From the NCBI GenBank assembly GCA_964552395.1, contig CAZKGM010000001.1, forward strand, positions 62,001-126,000: a DNA stretch of 64,000 bases. Direction: 5' to 3'. Every line of letters starts with the position of its first letter. Position 1 is the first letter of the stretch. The position numbers and the translations under genes were made by a program. The notes under the pieces are model-generated. The model saw nothing but the letters and a program-made list of their open reading frames with translations. It did not search any database and was not told the DNA's origin. Of the stretch, positions 44,085 through 53,189 are shown one piece after another. The stretch comes from JAJDNH01 sp964552395. Lineage in GTDB: Bacteria > Acidobacteriota > Thermoanaerobaculia > Thermoanaerobaculales > Sulfomarinibacteraceae.

Positions 44085-44654
44085 TCATTCCAGGATGATC
44101 GAGTCCAGGGGACGTTTTGGGACGTGGTGACGGCCCTCAGCGTCGCGCCAGTAGGCGATGTCGCGGTCGGAACGGATCTGCTCGACGATGACTGTTTCGT
44201 TGGGTACTCCGAGTGCCAAGACGAGCAGCGGCTCGTAGCGCTCGGGAACTCCCAGCGCGGAGCGGACCGCGGTGCGTTCGAACCGGCCCATGATGCAACC
44301 GCCCAGGCCCCGCTCGGCTGCACCGAGCATGATCGTCTGTGCCGCGATGCCGTGGTCGACGGCGAAGAGCCGCGTAATCTCCTTGTCGCCAAGGATGACG
44401 ATGTATGCGGCCGGCCGCTCACCATCAGCGGGTCCCGGCCAATCTTCGAGATACCCAGCCCAGGTGAGTAGGGGGAAGATCTTCTCGTTGCGCTCTCGTG
44501 TGTGGGACAGGAAGTACTTCAAGGGTTGGAGGTTGCCGGAGCACGGGGCGAGCCTGGCGAGGTTTACGAGCTCGACCAGCGTTTCCCGGCGCACGGCAAC
44601 TTCCTGACGGAAGCGCCTGTAGCTGCGGCTTCGGCGGACCAGATCGTTGAGCAT
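44085..44654 (-). CDS. nitroreductase family protein
   Basis: 189 aa from ATG 44654 (MLNDLVRRSRSYRRF); ATG 44669 adds five residues. The FMN-binding N-terminus RRSRSYRRF and LVNLARLAPCSGNLQPLKYF match the family, followed by AVDHGIAAQTIMLGAAERGLGGCIMG (the flavin and dimer region). The C-terminal YWRDAEGRHHVPKRPLDSII is typical of the small nitroreductases that act on quinones or nitro compounds with NAD(P)H. It is transcribed away from the Rieske operon. Confidence 0.88.
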   Translation of the reverse strand: MLNDLVRRSRSYRRFRQEVAVRRETLVELVNLARLAPCSGNLQPLKYFLSHTRERNEKIFPLLTWAGYLEDWPGPADGERPAAYIVILGDKEITRLFAVDHGIAAQTIMLGAAERGLGGCIMGRFERTAVRSALGVPERYEPLLVLALGVPNETVIVEQIRSDRDIAYWRDAEGRHHVPKRPLDSIILE

Positions 44655-44828
44655 GAGCGACCGGCACATGGTAACACCGAGCGGCCGGCGGAGCCAAGAG
44701 ACAGCCGCGGCCTGTCAGGCATTGGACGGGCCATGCAGCTGTGAAGTCGTCTCAATATCTAGGGTGCGGGGAGTCATGCTAATATTGCTCGTCTGCTCAT
44801 GCGCGGCATCTGCAATGGGGGGCTCACC

Positions 44829-45281
44829 ATGAATCAAGAGACCGGCAGGGCGAAGCCGACGCGGCGGCGCGTCGTCGACTGGCTTCTGGGTACGGCGGTC
44901 GGAGGCGTGGTCGCCTCTATCCTGTACCCGGTGCTGCGCTACGTGATGCCGCCAAAGGTAGCCGAGGCCCAGACCAACAGCGTCATGGCCGGCAAGCTCT
45001 CCCAGCTTGCGCCCAACACCGGCCACATCTTCCGCTTCGGCTCCAAGCCCGGCATCGTCATCAGGACGCCGGCGGGAGATGTCAGGGCGTTCAGCGCGGT
45101 GTGCACGCACCTGCAGTGTACGGTACAGTACAGGACCGACTTCCAGGCGATCTGGTGTGCCTGTCACAACGGTCGCTACAACCTGAACGGGATCAACGTC
45201 GCCGGGCCTCCACCGCGCCCGCTCACCAAGTACAAGGTCGCCATCAAGGGCGACGATATCTGGGTGTCAAGGGAAGGTTGA
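44829..45281 (+). CDS. qcrA: Rieske iron-sulfur protein of a cytochrome b complex
   Basis: 150 aa from ATG 44829. The N-terminal TRRRVVDWLLGTAVGGVVASIL is a twin-arginine-like anchor. The 2Fe-2S site is CTHLQC (~95) and CACHNGRYN (~114); the family usually has CPCHGS, so the second loop differs slightly. It transfers electrons from quinol to the c-type cytochrome partner. It precedes cytochrome b by 3 nt. TAATAT at 44780-44785 in TGCTAATAT may be an extended -10 promoter. Confidence 0.92.
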   Translation: MNQETGRAKPTRRRVVDWLLGTAVGGVVASILYPVLRYVMPPKVAEAQTNSVMAGKLSQLAPNTGHIFRFGSKPGIVIRTPAGDVRAFSAVCTHLQCTVQYRTDFQAIWCACHNGRYNLNGINVAGPPPRPLTKYKVAIKGDDIWVSREG

Positions 45282-45284
45282 GCC

Positions 45285-46367
45285 ATGCGAATCCTCGACA
45301 GCGCCTACCGTTACCTCGACGAACGCTTGGAGCTGCAACCACTGGTTGAGTTTGCCAGCCACAAGGAGGTTCCGAGACACCGCTTCGACTGGGCCTACTA
45401 CTTCGGAGGCCTGACCCTGTTCTTCTTCATCGTCCAGGTGTGCTCTGGCATCTTGCTGCTGCTGTACTACCGGCCCACTGCAGAGGCAGCATTCGAGAGC
45501 GTGCAGTTCATCGTGACCCACGTTCCTTTCGGATGGCTGGTGCGGTCGATTCACTCGTGGTCCGCCAACCTGATGATTCTGTCAGCGTTTCTGCACATGT
45601 TCTCGGTCCTGTTCATGAAGTCGTACGCCAAGCCGAGGGAGATGACCTGGTGGACCGGATGCCTGATGCTGGCGCTCGGCCTCGGCTTCGGTTTCTCGGG
45701 CTACCTCCTGCCGTGGAACAAGTTAGCCTTCTTCGCGACCCGCGTCGGCACCGACATGACGAGCAAAGTGCCGTTCATCGGCGACTGGCTGATGCACGTT
45801 CTCCGGGGTGGCGATGACGTGACGGGAGCGACGTTGACACGGTTCTTCGGCATCCACGTGGCGGTGTTGCCGATGCTGATGGCCGGACTCATCGCGCTCC
45901 ATCTCCTGTTCATCCAGCGCCAGGGGATTCACGTTCCGATGGGCGCTGCCGAGGAGAGCAAGGCACGGCCGGGGATGAAGTTCTTCCCCGACTTCGCGCT
46001 CCGCGAGGCGGTGGTTTGGCTGATCGGGCTGGCCCTTCTGGCCTTCCTCGCGGCCTACTTCCCGTGGAACCTGGGTGTCAAGGCTGATCCGTTTGCGTCG
46101 GCGCCGGCGGGCATCAAGCCGGAGTGGTACTTCCTGTTCATGTTCGAGTCCCTGAAGCTCATTCCGGGCCACGTTCTCGGTATCGAGGGCGAGCTGCTCG
46201 GCCTCGGGGCCTTCGCGGTGCTCGGAGTGTTCTGGTTCCTCATCCCGCTGCTCGATCGCCGTTCCAGCAGAGGCGAGCGCTCGCCGCTGTTCACCTTGAT
46301 CGGTGCGGTGGCGCTCGCATTCATCGCAGGGATGACCATCCTGTCGTTCTTGGGGGTGTTCTCGTGA
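45285..46367 (+). CDS. qcrB: cytochrome b of a Rieske/cytochrome bc-type complex
   Basis: 360 aa. Eight or so membrane helices. The b-heme helices are seen in VRSIHSWSANLMILSAFLHMFSVLF and GIHVAVLPMLMAGLIALHLLF (broken), each with paired histidines. The Qo-site PEWY lies in IKPEWYFLFMFESLKL. The single chain joins a cytochrome b6-like N-part and a subunit IV-like C-part. It oxidises quinol and passes electrons to the Rieske protein. It overlaps the nonaheme cytochrome gene by 4 nt (GTGA), so the partner cytochrome is co-translated. Confidence 0.93.
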   Translation: MRILDSAYRYLDERLELQPLVEFASHKEVPRHRFDWAYYFGGLTLFFFIVQVCSGILLLLYYRPTAEAAFESVQFIVTHVPFGWLVRSIHSWSANLMILSAFLHMFSVLFMKSYAKPREMTWWTGCLMLALGLGFGFSGYLLPWNKLAFFATRVGTDMTSKVPFIGDWLMHVLRGGDDVTGATLTRFFGIHVAVLPMLMAGLIALHLLFIQRQGIHVPMGAAEESKARPGMKFFPDFALREAVVWLIGLALLAFLAAYFPWNLGVKADPFASAPAGIKPEWYFLFMFESLKLIPGHVLGIEGELLGLGAFAVLGVFWFLIPLLDRRSSRGERSPLFTLIGAVALAFIAGMTILSFLGVFS

Positions 46368-47641
46368 CGCAGCAAGCCCGTTCTCACGTGCTCGTGATCC
46401 TGCTGACCGCATGTGTCGTCGTGTCCGCGCCGGCATGGGGGTCTCCAGATCAGGGCTCAGCACCGGCGAGCGCAACGCCAGGAGGTACCTGCCAGACCTG
46501 TCACCTACAGCTCGACGAGCCCGCGCTGAAGGACCCAGCGGTCGGATTCGAGCATGATGTGCACGATCGGCCGGGACTGGGGTGCGTCGCATGCCATGGC
46601 GGTGACCCGACGGCAGACGATCCCGATGAGTCCATGAGCCCGAAGCACGGGTTCAAGGGTGCGCCGAAACCGGGCGAGATTCCGAAGCTGTGCGGAACCT
46701 GTCACGCCGACGAAGAGGTGATCAGGAAGTTCGCTCCGAACCTCCCGACGGATCAGCTCTCGCAGTACCTTACCAGCGTCCACGGTAAGCTGAACCGCAA
46801 GGGTGATACCAAGGTGGCGACGTGTATCTCGTGCCACGGCGTACATGGCATCTACGCCGCCAGTGACCCGCGTTCCTCGGTTTACCCGACCCGCGTCGTG
46901 GACACCTGTGCCAAGTGCCACGCCGACGCCAAGCTGATGGCGCCGTACGGGATCTCGACGGACCAGGTGGCCAAGTACAAGAAGTCCTTTCACTTCGAGG
47001 CGTTGACCGTCCAAAACGACCTCTCCGCGCCGACCTGCAACGACTGCCACGGCTCGCATGGCGCGACCCCTCCGGGAGTGTCGTCGATCTCCAACGTCTG
47101 TGGAACATGCCACCCGCAGAACATGGACCTGTTTCAGAAGTCACCCCATTCCAAGGTGTTCGCGGACCAGGGAATGGGAGCCTGCGAGGCGTGCCACGGA
47201 CACCATGACATCCCGAAGCCCAGCGACGGCCTCGTGGGGCTCAAGGAAGGTGCCGCATGCGTCCAGTGCCACGACTCCGGAGATCCGGGGGGCGAGGCCG
47301 CCATCGCCATCAGCACCTCGCTGGAGCTGGCAACCGACACCGAGAGCCGCGCCGCTCAAGAGGTGGCCGAGGCTCAGCGCAAGGGCATGCTGATGGAAGA
47401 TGCCGACATCGAGCTGCAGACCGCCCACGAGGAGATCATCAAGGCGCGCTTGGAGGTCCACCAGGCATCTCTCGGACCGGTCAATGAGCACACGTCCAAG
47501 TCCGTGACGGCCGCCAAGAAGTCGCTGGCCCTGGCCGCCGAGGCGCGACACGAGATCCATGTCAGACGCACCGGCCTGTCGATCGCTTTCGTGTTCATTG
47601 TCTTCGCGATCATCCTGCTGATACTGAAGATTCGGAGCTGA
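46364..47641 (+). CDS. membrane-anchored nonaheme cytochrome c
   Basis: 425 aa from GTG 46364. A signal peptide (VLVILLTACVVVSAPAWG) precedes nine CxxCH motifs: CQTCH, CVACH, CGTCH, CISCH, CAKCH, CNDCH, CGTCH, CEACH and CVQCH. Extra histidines (SVHGKLN, SFHFEA, SPHSKVF) can serve as distal ligands. After ~290 a helical, heme-free segment follows (EVAEAQRKGMLMEDADIEL), and the last 20 residues are a membrane anchor (LSIAFVFIVFAIILLILKI). It replaces a canonical cytochrome c1 in this Rieske/cytochrome b complex. It is the likely electron exit to periplasmic or extracellular acceptors. Confidence 0.92.
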   Translation: MTQQARSHVLVILLTACVVVSAPAWGSPDQGSAPASATPGGTCQTCHLQLDEPALKDPAVGFEHDVHDRPGLGCVACHGGDPTADDPDESMSPKHGFKGAPKPGEIPKLCGTCHADEEVIRKFAPNLPTDQLSQYLTSVHGKLNRKGDTKVATCISCHGVHGIYAASDPRSSVYPTRVVDTCAKCHADAKLMAPYGISTDQVAKYKKSFHFEALTVQNDLSAPTCNDCHGSHGATPPGVSSISNVCGTCHPQNMDLFQKSPHSKVFADQGMGACEACHGHHDIPKPSDGLVGLKEGAACVQCHDSGDPGGEAAIAISTSLELATDTESRAAQEVAEAQRKGMLMEDADIELQTAHEEIIKARLEVHQASLGPVNEHTSKSVTAAKKSLALAAEARHEIHVRRTGLSIAFVFIVFAIILLILKIRS

Positions 47642-47659
47642 CTCGCCCCTTGTGCCGGG

Positions 47660-49423
47660 TCAGGCAGAACTCGGAGCTCGCTCCCTTGCCGCGCGCGCCT
47701 GCCTGAGCACGTGAGGGGCGAGTAGCAGCACGGTGCCGTAGGCCGCAAAGGCGACGAAGAGGGTGGCTGGCTGGCCATGTGGAAGATCCTCGAGGAGTAT
47801 CTTGATACCACACAGGCCGAGCAGCGGGTAGACGAGCCAGGTCAGCTCGGTCAGTGAGTCCCAGCGACCCGCGGCGGCGGTGGCCAGGCAGACCGCGGCG
47901 ATCACGATCGTACGCACGGTGGCAAGGAGGGCGGCGGGCGTCCCGCCTGCCAGCCCCGCCACCAAGGGCGCCAATACACTGATGACGATGGCGCCGACTC
48001 CGCCAAGCCCTACAACCGCGATCAGGAACCGGGGGATGCGGGACCTCCACGCAGTTGTCCTGTGGCGCTGGGTGATCACGAGGGCCCCGTAGCAGACAAC
48101 CGCCAGGCCGAGCACCAATAGAGCCGGAGCGGTGAACGATCGTCCAACCGTGGCGGGTGTTGCGACGAAGGCGTGAGCCGTGGCGACCCAGAGTCCGCTG
48201 ACAGCCGCAGCAGAGAAGACGTACACGACGCTGTGTGAGCGCAGCGAGATGCGATTAAACCGCCCGCCGAGAGCAGCAGTCGCCAGGCCGAGCAAGGCCA
48301 GCTCCGTCGCGAGAACCGTGTCCGGGGCCACCAACCGGCTTCCGGAGAGCAGCAGGACGAGACCGATGGAAGTGTAGAAGAAGAAGTTGGGACCGCGACC
48401 CTGCCGGCGGTCGACAGCGGTGAACGCGACGGCGTAGCTGATGAGGCCGAGCACGATTCCTATCGCCCCGAGCACGGCGACGCCGGTCCCAGTTGCCCGG
48501 GCGACGTGGATCGAACCACCGTAACCGACCAGCAGGACGGCCGCGGTCTGTGTGACCTCGAACGGGTTGATGTTGCGTGCGCGTACCAGAGTTCGAACCG
48601 TGAAGGTGGCCGCATAGCTCACGAAGAGCAGCAGGGCGAGGATGAGAACGACCGTGGTGTTCAGGCTGTCGTACGGAGAGGGCGGTCCCCCCGCGGTGGC
48701 GGCGAGAAAGGCGACCTGCAGGACGGCGATGTCGACCAGCGCGGCAACCGGCCAGCGGATGCCGTGCCAGTGCCGGGAGTACGCCAGCCAGGCCGTCGCC
48801 AAGCCGACTAGCAGCAGCACGGCTGTGAAGATCTCCGCCGCGTGCGTGCTGACGAGCAATGCCAACCCGGTCAGGGTGGCGCCAATGGACACGATCCACC
48901 CGAGCAGGTGGAGGCTCCTGTACCAGGCAACGCCGAGAGCCACGGCTGTAAGAGCCAGGAGGAGAACGCCGGCAGTGCCCGGCGACAGCACGCCCAGGCG
49001 AGTAGTAGCCTCATACAGCAGCGGATACCCGATGATTGAGGTCGACACTCCGTGAAAGGCTGCGCTGAGTCGCCGGTCGCCGGCACCGTCGCGGTTCGCG
49101 AGGAAGACCCAGATACCGGCATAGAGGAGTCCCATTGTGACGCCCGCGGGCCGGGGAACGGTTCCCGCCTCCGTGATGGCCCGCAGGAGGAATGCTCCTG
49201 CGAGCACGAGGAACGTCCGACCCAGCAGGGCCGGGAGACCGCGGAGATGAAGCGCCACTGCCTCCTGTGGGAGGTGCCCGGGTTCTTCGGGACGATCCTG
49301 GGGCATCTCGGCGAGGCCGCTTTGTCGAGAACTCTCCAGGATAAAGAGGCGCCTTTCGAGGCCGTCGACGGTGCTTATGAGCTCGGCAACCCGAGCTTCA
49401 AGATCGGCCAGTCGTTGCTGCAC
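47660..49423 (-). CDS. polytopic membrane protein, DUF2339-like
   Basis: 587 aa from GTG 49423; the frame is open further upstream, but the coiled-coil start VQQRLADLEARVAELISTVDGLERRL is the usual beginning and GGAAAGG precedes it. About sixteen or more hydrophobic helices follow, with repeating AVALGVAWYR-type and LLSGSRL segments. It resembles DUF2339 (predicted membrane proteins with N-terminal coiled coil), although it is shorter than most. Function unknown. TATAAT on this strand at 49466-49471 may drive it. Its stop lies 18 nt from the convergent cytochrome gene. Confidence 0.75.
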   Translation of the reverse strand: MQQRLADLEARVAELISTVDGLERRLFILESSRQSGLAEMPQDRPEEPGHLPQEAVALHLRGLPALLGRTFLVLAGAFLLRAITEAGTVPRPAGVTMGLLYAGIWVFLANRDGAGDRRLSAAFHGVSTSIIGYPLLYEATTRLGVLSPGTAGVLLLALTAVALGVAWYRSLHLLGWIVSIGATLTGLALLVSTHAAEIFTAVLLLVGLATAWLAYSRHWHGIRWPVAALVDIAVLQVAFLAATAGGPPSPYDSLNTTVVLILALLLFVSYAATFTVRTLVRARNINPFEVTQTAAVLLVGYGGSIHVARATGTGVAVLGAIGIVLGLISYAVAFTAVDRRQGRGPNFFFYTSIGLVLLLSGSRLVAPDTVLATELALLGLATAALGGRFNRISLRSHSVVYVFSAAAVSGLWVATAHAFVATPATVGRSFTAPALLVLGLAVVCYGALVITQRHRTTAWRSRIPRFLIAVVGLGGVGAIVISVLAPLVAGLAGGTPAALLATVRTIVIAAVCLATAAAGRWDSLTELTWLVYPLLGLCGIKILLEDLPHGQPATLFVAFAAYGTVLLLAPHVLRQARAARERAPSSA

Positions 49424-49559
49424 ATCCCTACCTTTCCACGTCGTCTCAATTGAGCGCCAATCGGGATTATAGCAATGCCGACGAGTAACGACGCGTTTCC
49501 CTGACCCGCAGGACCCTACAGTATTTGCGATACTTTGACATTGTTTGGAGAAAAACGGG

Positions 49560-49588
49560 TTCCGATCGAGCTCGGCAGCCCGTATATT
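49560..49588 (+). promoter_or_regulatory. promoter of the PilZ gene
   Basis: TTCCGA (49560-49565), a 17-nt spacer and TATATT (49583-49588). The ATG at 49596 lies 7 nt after the box, so the transcript start is at or next to the start codon (leaderless). Confidence 0.55.
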
Positions 49589-49595
49589 GGTTTTC

Positions 49596-50297
49596 ATGGA
49601 ACCGGCACGAAGAGCTGTTCTGCTGACGGGCGCATCGAGACAGTGGATGCAAAAGGCAGCGCCGCGCCTCGAAAGGTACGGTCTCCGGGTCCATGAAGCG
49701 GACTGGGAGGACGCTGTCCTCGATCTCGTCGAGCGCGTACCGTTCGGAGTTGTGGTGGCCGGCTACCCGCTAACAGGAGCCGGTTTCGGACTTCTCCTGA
49801 GCGCTGTCCGGGCCCGGTCCTCCTCCTGCCGGCGGGCTGGATTCGTGGCCGTCACGCCGCCGGACCGATTCGATGAGGCAAGCCGGCTGGTGGGTCGCGG
49901 CGTGAACAAGGTCCTGTCGGAGGCGGCACCCCTGCACGAGCTCGGGCTCCTTGTCACATCACTTCTCGATGCGCCACCGAGGCTTCCGGTGAGGGTTCAG
50001 GTGCGGATCACCGTGCAGCAGGAAGACGGACAGGTGGAGGTACTCTGTCAGACAGAGAACATCTCCACATCGGGCATGCTGCTGCGGCGAAGGAGTATCT
50101 CGACTCCAGGTACGCGAATCGACTTCCAGATCCAGCTGCCCGGACGGGAAGAGATGATCCAGGGCAGCGCCGAGGTGGCGCGAGTGGCGGATCCGGATCG
50201 AGAGGGATTGGAAGGCTTTGCAGCGCGCTTCCTGGACTTCGACGGTTCCAGCCGCGAGGAGTGGGAGAGCTTCCTGGAGGCCCGGGCTCTTCCGTAG
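49596..50297 (+). CDS. PilZ domain protein
   Basis: 233 aa from ATG 49596. The N-terminal ~110 residues resemble a receiver fold without the phosphorylation Asp set (RRAVLLTGASRQW, VVVAGYPLTGAG, AVTPPDRFDEA). A PilZ domain follows (~125-225): VRVQVRITVQQEDGQ, TENISTSGMLLRRRS (the D/NxSxxG motif), GTRIDFQIQLPG and GFAARFLDF. PilZ domains bind c-di-GMP, but the RxxxR part at the start is incomplete, so binding is uncertain. It is alone in its direction; an AT-richer repeat follows. Confidence 0.82.
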   Translation: MEPARRAVLLTGASRQWMQKAAPRLERYGLRVHEADWEDAVLDLVERVPFGVVVAGYPLTGAGFGLLLSAVRARSSSCRRAGFVAVTPPDRFDEASRLVGRGVNKVLSEAAPLHELGLLVTSLLDAPPRLPVRVQVRITVQQEDGQVEVLCQTENISTSGMLLRRRSISTPGTRIDFQIQLPGREEMIQGSAEVARVADPDREGLEGFAARFLDFDGSSREEWESFLEARALP

Positions 50298-50326
50298 CCC
50301 GGATCCTGCCTATCCCTTTGAGTCAG

Positions 50327-50405
50327 GAAGAACGCAAAGATAAGAAAAGGGACCTCTTCTTGGCAAACTTGGCGTACTTGGCGCCTTCGCGGCTCATAAT
50401 CAAGC
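50327..50405. repeat. low-GC dispersed repeat with 9-nt TTGGC units
   Basis: An AT-richer stretch in a GC-rich window. Bases ~50360-50385 hold tandem 9-mers CTTGGCAAA, CTTGGCGTA and CTTGGCGCC, and ~50333-50350 hold a partial inverse (ACGCAAAGATAAGAAAA). The pattern resembles the extragenic CGCCAAG/CTTGGCG repeats common in some environmental genomes. No gene is seen in 50298-50515. Confidence 0.45.
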
Positions 50406-50479
50406 CTCAACAGCCCCCGAGACCGTGCCTGACAGGAGCGAGCCTGAGCGAGAGAGATAGCCAAGGCCCGGATTATCTA

Positions 50480-50510
50480 CTCGGGCTCTGACTCCACTCC
50501 GGAGCCCGAG
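50480..50510. terminator. hairpin between PilZ and rocD
   Basis: CTCGGGCTC (50480-50488) pairs perfectly with GAGCCCGAG (50502-50510), 9 bp with a 13-nt loop. It lies 5 nt after the rocD stop on the minus strand and downstream of PilZ on the plus strand, so it can serve both. No U tract. Confidence 0.5.
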
Positions 50511-50515
50511 GTTCC

Positions 50516-51721
50516 TCACAGCGTTGTCAGCACCTCGGCGATGCGGCCGACGGCCCACTCGATCTCGTCTTCGGTGATGACGAGCGGCGGCGCGATGCGG
50601 ATCACGTTCTCGTGGGTTTCCTTGCAGAGCAGCCCGGCGTGCTGCAATGCCTCACAGAAACGGCGTGCGCCGCCGGCACTCTCCTTCAGCTCGATCCCGA
50701 TCCACAGCCCCCTGCCGCGCACCTCGGCGACGTGCTCAGAGGGAATGGCTCTCAGCCGCCGCATGAAATGCTCACCGAGGTGGGCGGAGCGCTCGAGCAT
50801 TCCTTCGTCGATGAGTACGTGCAAGGCCGCTCGCGCTACTGCGGCTCCGAGCGGGTTGCCACCATAGGTGGAGCCGTGGTCGCCGGGGGAGAAGACCTGC
50901 ATCACGTCATCGTCGGCGAGGATTGCGGAGACGGGGTACATTCCTCCGGAAAGCGCCTTGCCGATGATGACGATGTCGGGTCTGATTCCCTCGTGCTCGT
51001 AGGCAAAGAGCCTGCCCGTGCGACCCAGCCCTGACTGGATCTCGTCGACGATCAGGAGAGCATTGTGCTCCGAGGTGAGCTCTCGCAGGCGCCGCAGGTA
51101 GCCGTCCGGAGGAATGATGATGCCGCCCTCGCCCTGGATCGGCTCGATGAGGACCGCGACCACATTCGGGTTCATGGCAGTGGCTACAGCCTCTGCGTCA
51201 CCGTAAGGAAGGTTTCGGAACCCGGGCGTGAACGGTCCGAAGCCGGAACGGTACTGTTCATCCGTGGAGAAACCCACAATGGTCGTCGTCCTGCCGTGGA
51301 AGTTGCCCTCGAAGGTCAGGATCTCGGCCTGTCCCTCGGCGATGCCGCGCCGCGTGTATCCCCACTTGCGGGCGGCCTTGATGGCGGTCTCCACGGCCTC
51401 GGCTCCCGTATTCATGGGCAGCACGCGACTGAACCCGGCCAGCTCGGCGAGCTCCTGGCAGAACCTCCCGAGCTGGTCGTTGCGAAAAGCGCGTGAGGTC
51501 AATGCGACCCTGCACGCCTGCTCGACCATGGTCTTGACCAGACGAGGATGACAGTGTCCCTGGTTGACCGCCGAGTATGCGGCAAGGCAGTCCATGTACC
51601 GCTTGCCGTCGACGTCCCACACCCACACGCCTTCTCCTCTGGCGATCACGACATCGAGCGGGTGGTAGTTGTGTGCGCCGAAGCGATCCTCGAGATCAAT
51701 CAGGATGGAAGCGTTGCTCAT
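50516..51721 (-). CDS. rocD: ornithine--oxo-acid aminotransferase
   Basis: 401 aa from ATG 51721, preceded by GGAGG. Class III PLP aminotransferase: FGAHNYHPLDVVI, YMDCLAAYSAVNQGHCHP, MNTGAEAVETAIKAARKWG, GNFHGRTTTIVGFS, EPIQGEGG, LLIVDEIQSGLGRTGR, the Schiff-base Lys in IIGKALSGGMYPVSA, and STYGGNPLG. The NYHPL and AYSAVNQGHCHP patterns are typical of RocD rather than ArgD. It interconverts ornithine and glutamate semialdehyde in arginine/proline metabolism. No other arginine gene is adjacent. Confidence 0.94.
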   Translation of the reverse strand: MSNASILIDLEDRFGAHNYHPLDVVIARGEGVWVWDVDGKRYMDCLAAYSAVNQGHCHPRLVKTMVEQACRVALTSRAFRNDQLGRFCQELAELAGFSRVLPMNTGAEAVETAIKAARKWGYTRRGIAEGQAEILTFEGNFHGRTTTIVGFSTDEQYRSGFGPFTPGFRNLPYGDAEAVATAMNPNVVAVLIEPIQGEGGIIIPPDGYLRRLRELTSEHNALLIVDEIQSGLGRTGRLFAYEHEGIRPDIVIIGKALSGGMYPVSAILADDDVMQVFSPGDHGSTYGGNPLGAAVARAALHVLIDEGMLERSAHLGEHFMRRLRAIPSEHVAEVRGRGLWIGIELKESAGGARRFCEALQHAGLLCKETHENVIRIAPPLVITEDEIEWAVGRIAEVLTTL

Positions 51722-51925
51722 CAATGTCCTCCGGATTGTCTTGTGCGGGCGCCGAGCCCTGTGACGCCGCCCGCACACTACACGCTCCCGTCCCGGTGTT
51801 CAACCTCAGGGTCGACGTCACTCGATCTCTATCGAGCCTTGAGCCAGAGCCAGACGTAGCTTGGAAAGGCCACCAGCAACCTGAAACGGTTCCCGGACAG
51901 ATGGCTTGAGGCCGCGTCGGGCCTC

Positions 51926-53045
51926 CTATCTCGAGCTCGGCTGCTTCTCCTGTTGTGCCTGCCAGTGTAGGTACGCCTCGATGAAGCCGTCGATATCGCC
52001 GTCCAAGACGCGGTCGGTGTCGCCGATTTCGTGCCCGGTGCGGAGGTCCTTGACCATCCGGTACGGCTGCAGGACATAGGAACGAATCTGGTTGCCCCAG
52101 GAGATGTCCTTCTTGGGTCCCTTCAGCTTCTCGAGCTGCTCCTCTCGCTTCTGGAGCTCGAACTCGTAAAGACGCGCCTTGAGCACCTTCATGGCGGACG
52201 CGAGGTTCTTGATCTGTGACCGCTCGTTCTGGCATGTGACGATGATGCCGGTCGGGATGTGCACGAGCCTCACCGCCGAGTAGGTGGTGTTGACCCCCTG
52301 CCCACCCGGTCCCGACGAGCAGTACCGGTCGATGCGAAGGTCCTTCTCCGGAATTTCCAGATCGACCTCCTCGTCGACCTCCGGATAGATGTGGGCGGAC
52401 GCGAAGGAAGTATGCCGGCGCGCCTGGGCGTCAAACGGTGAGATGCGAACCAGGCGGTGGACCCCGTTCTCTGACTTCAGGTAGCCGTAGGCGTAGGGTC
52501 CCTTGACGAGCAGGGTCACGCTCTTGATACCGGCCTCTTCACCGGGCTGCTCGTCGAGCAGCTCCGCGTCGTACCCCCTCCGCTCGCACCAGCGAAGGTA
52601 GAGCCGCTCGAGCATCTGGGCCCAGTCTTGAGACTCTGTGCCGCCTGCGCCCGGGTGGATTTCGACGAAGGCATTGGCCCCGTCGTGTTCCCCGGTCATC
52701 TTGGTGGTGAGCTCGATGCGGTCCAGCAGGGGGCCGACTCGGCGCAGTGCCTGGTCGAGCTCGGCCTCGGCGCCGGCCTCCTTCTCGCGCGCCATCTCGA
52801 GCAGGATCTCGAGCTCCTCGCCGACCTCGCGAAGACGGGCTGCGGTCTCGGCGGCACGCTGGAGCTCACTCCGATGCCGCATGACCTCGCGCGCCCGTTC
52901 CTGGTCCGCCCAGATATCCGGGTCCTGGGCTTGGGTGTCGACCTCCTCGAGCTCGCGGCGCAGCTTCGCCTCGTCAAAGGTACCCCCGCAGGTGGTCGAC
53001 CCTTTCAATCTCCGCCTCACTGCGCTGGACGAGCTCGTCGAGCAT
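51926..53045 (-). CDS. prfB: peptide chain release factor 2, with programmed +1 frameshift
   Basis: The gene starts at ATG 53045 (GGAGG upstream). The zero frame encodes 23 residues (MLDELVQRSEAEIERV...RGYL) and ends at an in-frame TGA, bases 52976-52974 on the minus strand. The slip site GGGGGTACCTTTGAC is the conserved RF2 signal: an internal Shine-Dalgarno-like GGGGG, then CTT-TGA-C. A +1 shift continues DEAKLRRELEE to the end at 51926. RF2 features: SPF tripeptide (ISPFDAQ) and GGQ (SSGPGGQGVN). RF2 reads TGA and TAA, so low RF2 favours the shift and full-length product. A small hairpin follows the stop at 51908-51925. Confidence 0.95.
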
Positions 53046-53189
53046 GGCTTCCTCCATAGCAAACCGCCCGCCGAAGCGGGCGCAACACATCTTAGCAGAA
53101 TCAGGTAGCTTAGGCGAGACCCACGCGAGGATTGCAGCCCGGGGCTCTGACGAGTGAACGCAGTCGTATCGGCGGCTGAAGAACCTGCG

